Part shown: positions 6,528-11,588 of the stretch, piece after piece
Layout of the letters: each line of letters opens with the position of its first letter
Position numbering within the stretch: the stretch's first letter is position 1
NCBI GenBank assembly: GCA_944393305.1
Contig: CALXZS010000023.1
Coordinates: forward strand, 1-11,588
DNA length: 11,588 bases
Direction of reading: 5' to 3'
Origin: an uncultured Clostridia bacterium
Lineage (GTDB): Bacteria; Bacillota; Clostridia; TANB77; CAG-508
Notes under the pieces: model-generated
Databases searched by the model: none
Told to the model about the DNA's origin: nothing
What the model saw: the letters and a program-made list of their open reading frames with translations, nothing else
Position numbers and translations under genes: made by a program

Positions 6528-7310
6528 TTAACTTTGCTTATTTAAATTTTCTCTTACATATTCATATATCATTATTGATGCTGCAACAGATGCATTTAAA
6601 CTTTCTGTTTTTCCTAGCATTGGTATTTTTACTTTATAATCTGACATTTCTAGTATTTCTTTTGAAACTCCATTTGCTTCATTTCCTATTATGACTACTT
6701 TTTTATTGTATGAAATATCATATATGCTTTTATCTGTTTCTAAAGATGTACTTACTACTTCAAATCCACTATTTTTTAAATTTTGCATAGTTTCTACAAG
6801 ATTTTCTACTTCAATTACGTTTACCCTAAATATTGCTCCCATTGTTGACCTTACAACTTTTGGACTATATGCATCTACACTGCCTTTTGATACTATTAAC
6901 TGTTTTATATTTGCACTATCTAGTGTTCTTATAATTGTTCCTATATTTCCTGGGTCTTGCAAGTTATCTAATGCCATTATATATGGTGTATTTTTATCTA
7001 TTTCTTTATTTTCATTTTTATTTATAACTGCTAAAATTCCTTGAGGTGTTTTTACATCTGATATATCTAAAAAAACTTTATCTGTTACAATTAAAGTATT
7101 ATATTTTGTTGCTTTTTTTATTAAATCTTGTTTTTCTATGTTATTGTAAAATGATTCTTCTATTACTATAACTGAAATTTCTACATTTTCTTGAATAGCT
7201 TCTTCTACAATTCTTTCTCCTTCTACTATAAACTTGTTTTCTCTATATTTTTTATCTTTTAATTTCTTAATATTTTTAATTATTTCATTATTTTTACTAG
7301 ATATTACCAT
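6528..7310 (-). CDS. TrmH/SpoU-family RNA 2'-O-ribose methyltransferase
   Basis: Predicted to methylate a ribose 2'-OH of rRNA or tRNA using S-adenosylmethionine, through the trefoil-knot SPOUT fold. The 260 residues comprise an N-terminal substrate-binding domain (about 1-100, 'KFIVEGERIVEEAI' near 26-39) and the SpoU domain with motif 1 'LDNLQDPGNIGTIIRT' (114-129), motif 2 'IGNEANGVSKE' (208-218) and motif 3 'IPMLGKTESLNASVAASI' (229-246). The exact target is not predictable; B. subtilis YsgA-like and RlmB-like proteins are the nearest guess. An in-frame ATG at 7505 would add 65 residues, but that stretch is antisense to the small plus-strand gene and has no family resemblance. The ATG at 7310 has AAAGGA just upstream and opens with a typical 'ISSKNNEIIKNIKKLKDKKYR'-like start. 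No convincing promoter of its own is visible. Confidence 0.93.
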   Translation of the reverse strand: MVISSKNNEIIKNIKKLKDKKYRENKFIVEGERIVEEAIQENVEISVIVIEESFYNNIEKQDLIKKATKYNTLIVTDKVFLDISDVKTPQGILAVINKNENKEIDKNTPYIMALDNLQDPGNIGTIIRTLDSANIKQLIVSKGSVDAYSPKVVRSTMGAIFRVNVIEVENLVETMQNLKNSGFEVVSTSLETDKSIYDISYNKKVVIIGNEANGVSKEILEMSDYKVKIPMLGKTESLNASVAASIMIYEYVRENLNKQS

Positions 7311-7328
7311 ATTTTTTCCTTTCTTTAC

Positions 7329-7357
7329 TTGCATTTTCAAAGAAAATGTGATATAAT
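7329..7357 (+). promoter_or_regulatory. Extended -10 promoter of the small plus-strand unit
   Basis: TTGCAT (7329-7334), a 17-nt spacer and a perfect TATAAT (7352-7357) preceded by TG at 7349-7350, forming the extended -10 TGATATAAT. The weak -35 (3/6) is offset by the extended -10. Predicted start is near 7364, about 28 nt before the first ATG. The promoter overlaps the region in which any promoter for the divergent methyltransferase gene would have to lie. Confidence 0.75.
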
Positions 7358-7376
7358 AATAATTACCACAATTTTT

Positions 7377-7383
7377 GGAGGTG
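7377..7383 (+). promoter_or_regulatory. Ribosome binding site of the 36-aa ORF
   Basis: GGAGGTG, an anti-SD match of the strongest kind, stands 8 nt before the ATG at 7392 and 11 nt before the second ATG at 7395. The spacing favours the first ATG and is the best argument that this short frame is translated. Confidence 0.75.
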
Positions 7384-7391
7384 AAATAAAA

Positions 7392-7502
7392 ATGATGAAG
7401 AGACGTTCGCGTCCACGCCCTATTCCTGCACAAAGAAGAATGCTCGGGCGTAACGGTGGTAACCATAGTGCTAACAAGCCCAATGCTAGATCCCACCGCT
7501 AA
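7392..7502 (+). CDS. Unrecognised 36-residue basic Arg/Pro-rich peptide
   Basis: An unrecognised small gene with every control element in place: extended -10 promoter (7329-7357), ideal SD (7377-7383), 36 codons, TAA at 7500-7502 and a strong terminator 7 nt later. The peptide starts MMKRRSRPRPIPAQRR and continues with a Gly/Asn-rich part (GRNGGNH) and a SANKPNARSHR tail. It has 9 Arg, 2 Lys, 2 His, no Asp or Glu and no Cys, so it is extremely basic and hydrophilic with no membrane segment; this speaks against a type I toxin. Nucleic-acid or ribosome binding is a fair guess only. G+C is 57/111 (51%), far above its surroundings, with CGT, CGC, GGT, AAC and CCC codons that the neighbours rarely use; this may mean high expression, RNA structure or foreign origin. 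It runs against mfd and away from the methyltransferase gene. Confidence 0.68.
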   Translation: MMKRRSRPRPIPAQRRMLGRNGGNHSANKPNARSHR

Positions 7503-7509
7503 CATTTTT

Positions 7510-7543
7510 CCCTTGGTTCCTTAACCAAGGGTTTTTCTTTTTA
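7510..7543 (+). terminator. Strong plus-strand terminator of the small unit
   Basis: Perfect 9-bp stem (CCCTTGGTT 7510-7518, AACCAAGGG 7523-7531) with a CCTT loop, followed by TTTTTCTTTTT. In the minus direction the stem is followed by GAAAAATG, so it should not stop mfd transcripts; mfd has no visible terminator of its own here. Confidence 0.9.
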
Positions 7544-10500
7544 TATAATATTTTCTAAGAACATTTTTATTTCGCCAAGTACATCTTTTTCAATTCTTAA
7601 TGTGATATATGGCTTTTCTCCTGGTGAAAATCTTACTTTATTTCCATAGCCTTCTATTATTTTTTTAATTACTTCATCTTGTATATTTTTAAAGTAAATT
7701 ATTACATTATTTTGTTTTTGCTGAAGCTTAATAATATTTGCTTTTCTGCACATATTCTTTATTCTAGCAATTTCAATTAAATTGTTTACTTCTTTAGGCA
7801 TTTCTCCATATCTATCTATTATTTCATCAATAATGTTTTGAATATCCTCCTCTGTTCTTGAATTTGCAATATCTTGATATATTTCAATTTTTTGGCTAGC
7901 ATTTTCAATATATTCTTCTGGAATATATGAAGAAATATTTAAATCTATTGTAACTTCTTGTTCTTCTTCTACTTTCTCACCCTTCATTTCTTTTACAACT
8001 TCATCTAATAGCCTATTATACATATCATAACCAACTTGCTCAATATGTCCATGTTGCATTTCTCCAAATATGCTTCCTGCACCTCTAATTTGTAAGTCTC
8101 TTGTAGCAATTTTAAATCCAGAACCAAATTCAGTAAATTCCTTAATTGCTTTTAATCTCTGCGATGCATCTTCTGAAAGCATTTTATCTCTTCTATATGT
8201 AATATATGCATATGCTTGTCTATTACTTCTTCCAACTCTACCTCTAATTTGATATAGTTGTGCTAAACCAAATCTATCTGCATTTTCAACAATTATGGTA
8301 TTTGCATTAGGTATGTCTATTCCAGATTCTAATATGGTTGTACATACTAATACATTAGTTTTTCCATCAACAAAATCTTGCATAATTTCTTCTATTTCTT
8401 TTCCTGACATTTTACCATGTGCATATGCAATTCTTGCTTCCGGAACTAAGTTTTGAAGTTCTACTGCTTTTATGCCAATTGTTTCAACAATATTATATAT
8501 GTAAAATACCTGTCCTCCTCTTTCTAATTCCTTTGTAATTGCTTCTTTTATAACTTCTTTATCATATTCTAAAACATAAGTCTGGATAGGTTTTCTATTT
8601 TGTGGTGGCTCATATATTACTGACATATCTCTTATTCCTACAATTGACATTTGCAAAGTTCTTGGAATTGGAGTAGCTGTCATTGTCAAAACATCAACAG
8701 TATTTTTATAATGCTTTATTTTTTCTTTATCCTTTACTCCAAATCTGTGTTCCTCATCTATTATTAAAAGCCCTAAATCTTTAAACTCTACATCTTTACT
8801 TAAAATTCTATGAGTTCCTAAAACAATATCTACTTCTCCTGTTTTAAGTTTTTGCACTACCTCTTTCTGTTCCTTTTTAGTTCTAAAACGATTTAGCAAT
8901 TCTATTTTTATAGGGTATTCTGCCATTCTTTCTTTAAATTCTTGATACTGTTGACTTGCTAGAATTGTGGTTGGGGCTAAATATGCAACTTGTTTACTAT
9001 CCATAACAGCCTTAAATGCTGCTCTTATTGCAACTTCGGTTTTTCCATAACCAACATCTCCACATAAAAGTCTATCCATTGGTCTTGGATTTTCCATATC
9101 TTTTTTTACTTCTTCTATACATCTTAATTGGTCATTTGTTTCTTTATATGGGAAACTATCTTCAAATTGCTTTTGAAATACATTGTCTTTTGAAAAAGCA
9201 AAACCTTTGGCATGCTCTCTTTTTGCATATAGGTCTATAAGTTCTTTTGCTACTGCTCTTAAATTTCCTTTTACTTTAGCTTTAGTATTTTCCCAATCTT
9301 TAGTTCCTAATTTATTAAGTTTTAGCGAACCTTCTGAACCAACATATTTTCTAACATTATCTAATGCGTCTGTTGGAACATACAATATATCTCCATCTCT
9401 ATATTTAAGCTGAATGTAGTCTTTTGTTACTCCATCCTCTCTTATTGTATTTACACCTGTAAAAATACCTATACCATGGTTTCTATGTACTATATAATCT
9501 CCAACTTTAAGGTCTGCAAATACTATTTTTTCTCCACTTTTAAAAGTATCTGATACTTTCTTTGTTTTTTTAGTTTTAGCAAAGAATTCATCACTACTAA
9601 TTACTAATAACTTAGTATCTTCATCTTGAAAACCATTAGTTAATGCTCCTTCTGAAATTACTATCTCTCCTGGTTTTAAAATAATATTATCTAAATTTTT
9701 TACAATTACAACATCTTCTTCTAATGCCTTTTCTATTTTTTCTGCATTATCCCTGCTTCCTGCTAATATGATGACTTTCTTTTTATTCTTTATAGCTTCT
9801 TTTATTCCTATTTCAAGATTTTTTACATCGCCTTTAAATAAATTTACTTCTTTAGTGTGAAAGTCATTTTTTAAAGTATCTCCTTCTTTTAACTCTATTG
9901 TTTTATCTAAGTTATATGCATACTGATTAATATTTTCTAATGCTTCTGGGACATCTTTTTCTTTTTCGATTAATGTTTTTATTAAATTTTCATTTTCTTT
10001 TTGTATTGCTAATATTCTTTGCTTTATTTTTTCTGGTTCATCTACAAAAATTGTGTAATTTGAGATATAATCTAGAAAAGTATTTTGTTTTGTATAAAAC
10101 TCATTAAAAAATTTATCTATTTTTGTTGTATAATCTCCTTCTTTTATTATCTCAATATCTTCTAATTCATATTTTTGTTTATTTTTTTCTATTCTTTCGC
10201 AAACTTTTTGTACTGAATCTTCTAATATATTTTCAAACGCTGGATAAATAGAAATTTCCTTTAACATTTCTGTTGATCTTTGTGAAGATATTTTAAATTT
10301 TCTAATAGAGTCTATATCATCTCCCCAAAACTCTATTCTTACACCTTCATTTTCTGAAATTCCTATGTCTACAATGTCTCCTCTAACACTGAATTCCCCC
10401 CTATTTTCTATAAGGTCTACTCTTTTATATCCTTTTTGAATTAAACTCTTTTTGAGTTCATCATGTGTTATTGTGTCACCTAACTTTAGTGTTACAATAT

Positions 10501-10897
10501 CTTGGTAAAGTACTTCTTTAGCAATCATTTTTTGCATTATTGCTTCTATTGTAGTTACAACAATTTTTATTTTTTTGTTATATATATTATTTAAAATGCC
10601 TATTCTTTCATATTGGTTATCATTACTTTCAGCGTCATAGTCATATGCAGAAATTTCTTTTTTAGGGAAATATTTTACATGGTCTATGAAATAACTTAAA
10701 TTTTTTACTAATTGCTTAGCTTGGATTTCATTATATGTAATTAAACATGTTGGATTTCTTTTTTCTTCGTATGTTGCTGAGATTAGCTGTGCTTTTGCCA
10801 CGAAAGCAAGACCCGATATTGTTACCGGGTATGTTTTTTTACTTATGTATTCTTTAAATTTTTCTGATGAAGCCAAGTCTCTTAAAATATAGTTCAT
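7541..10897 (-). CDS. mfd: Transcription-repair coupling factor Mfd
   Basis: Removes RNA polymerase stalled at DNA lesions and recruits UvrA for nucleotide excision repair. At 1118 residues it is close to the usual 1150-1180. Visible parts in order: the UvrB-like N-terminal region (1 to about 330), the RNA-polymerase interaction domain with 'VGDYIVHRNHGIGIF' (465-479), Walker A 'GDVGYGKT' (613-620), Walker B 'DEEH' (714-717), 'TATP' (740-743), motif VI 'QIRGRVGR' (883-890), the 'TRDLQIRGAGSIFG' segment characteristic of Mfd/RecG (932-945), and the C-terminal TRCF autoinhibitory domain (about 985-1085). The ATG at 10897 has an SD-like AGGGAG in the 12-nt gap after the TSCPD gene, so the two are co-transcribed. 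Its 3' end meets the convergent small unit without a minus-strand terminator. Confidence 0.98.
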   Translation of the reverse strand: MNYILRDLASSEKFKEYISKKTYPVTISGLAFVAKAQLISATYEEKRNPTCLITYNEIQAKQLVKNLSYFIDHVKYFPKKEISAYDYDAESNDNQYERIGILNNIYNKKIKIVVTTIEAIMQKMIAKEVLYQDIVTLKLGDTITHDELKKSLIQKGYKRVDLIENRGEFSVRGDIVDIGISENEGVRIEFWGDDIDSIRKFKISSQRSTEMLKEISIYPAFENILEDSVQKVCERIEKNKQKYELEDIEIIKEGDYTTKIDKFFNEFYTKQNTFLDYISNYTIFVDEPEKIKQRILAIQKENENLIKTLIEKEKDVPEALENINQYAYNLDKTIELKEGDTLKNDFHTKEVNLFKGDVKNLEIGIKEAIKNKKKVIILAGSRDNAEKIEKALEEDVVIVKNLDNIILKPGEIVISEGALTNGFQDEDTKLLVISSDEFFAKTKKTKKVSDTFKSGEKIVFADLKVGDYIVHRNHGIGIFTGVNTIREDGVTKDYIQLKYRDGDILYVPTDALDNVRKYVGSEGSLKLNKLGTKDWENTKAKVKGNLRAVAKELIDLYAKREHAKGFAFSKDNVFQKQFEDSFPYKETNDQLRCIEEVKKDMENPRPMDRLLCGDVGYGKTEVAIRAAFKAVMDSKQVAYLAPTTILASQQYQEFKERMAEYPIKIELLNRFRTKKEQKEVVQKLKTGEVDIVLGTHRILSKDVEFKDLGLLIIDEEHRFGVKDKEKIKHYKNTVDVLTMTATPIPRTLQMSIVGIRDMSVIYEPPQNRKPIQTYVLEYDKEVIKEAITKELERGGQVFYIYNIVETIGIKAVELQNLVPEARIAYAHGKMSGKEIEEIMQDFVDGKTNVLVCTTILESGIDIPNANTIIVENADRFGLAQLYQIRGRVGRSNRQAYAYITYRRDKMLSEDASQRLKAIKEFTEFGSGFKIATRDLQIRGAGSIFGEMQHGHIEQVGYDMYNRLLDEVVKEMKGEKVEEEQEVTIDLNISSYIPEEYIENASQKIEIYQDIANSRTEEDIQNIIDEIIDRYGEMPKEVNNLIEIARIKNMCRKANIIKLQQKQNNVIIYFKNIQDEVIKKIIEGYGNKVRFSPGEKPYITLRIEKDVLGEIKMFLENII

Positions 10898-10909
10898 ATT
10901 ATTTCTCCC

Positions 10910-11161
10910 TTAGTTGGCTTTCGAATAACTTTCTAAAGCTTTTGCTATTTGGTCTGGACATGATGTGCCTTTCATTCCACATTGTATTCCTTTTAATTTT
11001 TCTTTTACTTTTTCAATTGGCATTCCTTTTATTAATGAAACTAATCCTTTAAGATTTCCATCACATCCACCTATTACTTTTAGGTCTCTTACTATTCCAT
11101 TTTCTATTTGAAATATCATCTCTCGCGAACATACTCCTGTTGGCTTATATCTATATTCCAT
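10910..11161 (-). CDS. TSCPD domain-containing protein (TIGR03905-like)
   Basis: An 83-residue protein of the short TSCPD family found in Clostridia, function unknown. The naming motif is at 66-70 (TSCPD), with cysteines at 11, 33, 61 and 68 ('GVCSREM', 'IGGCDGN', 'IQCGMKGTSCPD'); four conserved Cys suggest metal or redox chemistry, which is inference. In other proteins the TSCPD domain occurs at the end of B12-dependent ribonucleotide reductases. The length is full for the stand-alone family. The ATG at 11161 follows AAAGGAGG by a few bases. It is the first gene of a two-gene unit with mfd (12-nt gap), with TATAAT-like elements upstream in 11196-11207. Confidence 0.9.
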   Translation of the reverse strand: MEYRYKPTGVCSREMIFQIENGIVRDLKVIGGCDGNLKGLVSLIKGMPIEKVKEKLKGIQCGMKGTSCPDQIAKALESYSKAN

Positions 11162-11195
11162 AAAAATCCTCCTTTAATTTCATATTATTCAATAT

Positions 11196-11223
11196 ATTAT
11201 AATTATATCATAGTTTTCGTAAA
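11196..11223 (-). promoter_or_regulatory. Probable promoter of the TSCPD-mfd unit
   Basis: Two overlapping -10 candidates read TATAAT on the minus strand (11201-11196 and 11207-11202). The first can pair with TTTACG (11223-11218; 4/6 of consensus) at a 16-nt spacer. The -35 area sits inside an 8-bp inverted repeat (11210-11231). The -10 is clear, the -35 is not. Confidence 0.5.
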
Positions 11224-11231
11224 AAAACTAT
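11210..11231. promoter_or_regulatory. Inverted repeat over the -35 region of the TSCPD-mfd promoter
   Basis: ATAGTTTT (11210-11217) and AAAACTAT (11224-11231) form a perfect 8-bp inverted repeat with a 6-nt centre (CGTAAA). Neither side has a U tract, so it is not a terminator. Position over the -35 suggests a repressor or activator site; in DNA this AT-rich, chance is not excluded. Confidence 0.4.
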
Positions 11232-11237
11232 ATGAAT

Positions 11238-11277
11238 AAAAAAATAATCGAACTAAGGGGTTAGCCTTTGCTCGATT
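11238..11277 (-). terminator. Terminator after the YgiT-type gene
   Basis: On the minus strand AATCGAGC (11277-11270) pairs with GTTCGATT (11253-11246; one G-U), then one A-A mismatch, then AAGG/CCTT, around a 6-nt loop. It is followed by ATTTTTTTATTC, a good U tract. It separates the YgiT-type gene from the TSCPD-mfd promoter. Confidence 0.7.
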
Positions 11278-11280
11278 TCA

Positions 11281-11306
11281 TGTAAATTGTGCTTGTCAAA
11301 TTTACA
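11281..11306. repeat. Second inverted repeat between ygiT-type gene and its terminator
   Basis: TGTAAATT (11281-11288) and AATTTACA (11299-11306) form a perfect 8-bp stem with a 10-nt loop, 3 nt from the neighbouring terminator stem. In the plus direction it is followed by CTTTTTT, so it could act as a terminator for plus-strand read-through; in the minus direction it is simply a second hairpin before the terminator. Confidence 0.55.
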
Positions 11307-11349
11307 CTTTTTTATTTCTTCTTATTTAAATCTATTTACTTTTTTTATG

Positions 11350-11580
11350 TTAAGCAACTTTTTCTTTATAATTTACAATAGTTACTTCTGTTGCTAATTG
11401 TTTTAATTGATTTACAATCTTTTCAATATTCTCTGCTGTTTCATCATCAAAATATTGTTCTCCACATTGAGTACATACTTTTGCTGGAACACCCTTAATA
11501 ATAATGATTGTATCCTCTAAATCAACTACATAATTTACTTTTTTAGGTTCTAAATTTCCTTTACACATAAAACAATTCAT
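11350..11580 (-). CDS. YgiT/MqsA-type zinc-finger protein, putative antitoxin
   Basis: A 76-residue protein with two CxxC pairs: Cys3/Cys6 in 'MNCFMCKG' and Cys36/Cys39 in 'VPAKVCTQCGEQYFDDE'. This is the zinc-binding N-terminal domain of MqsA (YgiT) antitoxins. The C-terminal helix-turn-helix of full MqsA is absent; only a helical tail (about 47-76) follows, so this is the short, zinc-finger-only kind. Such proteins are commonly encoded just after a small toxin of the RelE/MqsR/DUF4258 sort; only 8 nt are left before the right edge, so the partner would be outside the window. With AAGAATAA immediately before the ATG the usual SD is not visible in the window, in keeping with a closely spaced upstream gene. 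Antitoxin role is inference. Confidence 0.8.
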   Translation of the reverse strand: MNCFMCKGNLEPKKVNYVVDLEDTIIIIKGVPAKVCTQCGEQYFDDETAENIEKIVNQLKQLATEVTIVNYKEKVA

Positions 11581-11588
11581 TTATTCTT

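Larger units (their letters stand above)
7364..7543 (+). ncRNA. Candidate structured transcript of about 180 nt (dual to the small ORF)
   Basis: Between the promoter and terminator the plus strand can form consecutive, non-overlapping stems: GACG(TTCG)CGTC at 7402-7413, ACGCCC 7415-7420 with GGGCGT 7446-7451 (inner GCA/TGC possible), CGGTGG 7454-7459 with CCACCG 7493-7498, then the terminator hairpin 7510-7531. All are perfect Watson-Crick pairs, in an otherwise very AT-rich genome, and the first has a UUCG tetraloop. The stems lie inside the reading frame, so the composition may simply reflect Arg/Gly/Pro codons. It does not resemble SRP RNA, 6S RNA, tmRNA or RNase P RNA in the motifs I can check. 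I rank the peptide as more likely, with an RNA role as an open alternative. Confidence 0.3.

Noticed and set aside
7402..7498. SRP RNA, 6S RNA or tmRNA in the GC-rich island
   Set aside because: The SRP helix 8 core, a long 5'-3' end pairing as in 6S, and a tRNA-like end are all absent.
7392..7502. Type I toxin peptide
   Set aside because: Those peptides are hydrophobic and membrane-spanning; this one is strongly basic and hydrophilic.
7311..7505. 65-residue N-terminal extension of the RNA methyltransferase frame on the minus strand
   Set aside because: It is antisense to the small plus-strand gene and contains no feature of the family; the ATG at 7310 has a good SD and the family-like N-terminus.
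9016..9413. Plus-strand frames opposite mfd
   Set aside because: They are Leu/Phe/Ser-rich shadow translations of AT-rich coding DNA with no SD; mfd is continuous and well conserved on the other strand.

Overview
The window reads as a low-GC Gram-positive anaerobe, most likely a Clostridia-type Firmicute. Coding DNA is very AT-rich (a sample from mfd, 8881-8940, has 15 G+C in 60). Shine-Dalgarno sequences are GGAGG-type, the promoters are consensus TATAAT with 17-nt spacers, and the gene set (AdhE, TSCPD-domain protein, YgiT-type zinc finger, Dtd, SpoU-type methylase, Mfd, AspRS) fits fermentative Clostridia. The species cannot be named from the sequence alone. Nearly everything is on the minus strand, so the functional order runs from the right edge to the left.

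Right end (11162-11588): a small YgiT/MqsA-type zinc-finger protein whose likely toxin partner lies beyond the edge, then two tandem hairpins. Next (7541-11161): a two-gene unit, TSCPD-domain protein then mfd, 12 nt apart. In the middle (about 7329-7543) is the oddest element of the window: a self-contained plus-strand transcription unit with an extended -10 promoter, a perfect SD, a 36-codon ORF for a strongly basic Arg/Pro-rich peptide and a strong terminator. It is convergent with mfd and divergent from the methylase gene. Its coding part is 51% G+C (57/111) and can also fold into three consecutive GC-rich stems, so it may be a small protein gene, a structured RNA, or both.

The next block (3024-7310) has a tRNA/translation theme: SpoU-family RNA methyltransferase, dtd, an MNT nucleotidyltransferase/HEPN toxin-antitoxin pair with its own promoter starting inside the end of dtd, aspS with its own promoter, and a small charged protein of unknown function. 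In many Firmicutes dtd and aspS belong to a conserved relA-dtd-...-hisS-aspS neighbourhood; here the toxin-antitoxin pair sits between dtd and aspS.

Left end: adhE (bifunctional acetaldehyde/alcohol dehydrogenase) with its own promoter, flanked on both sides by inverted copies of one 35-37 bp palindrome that also acts as a terminator stem. The plus-strand fragment at the very left edge is the tail of an XRE-type helix-turn-helix regulator followed by its own terminator.
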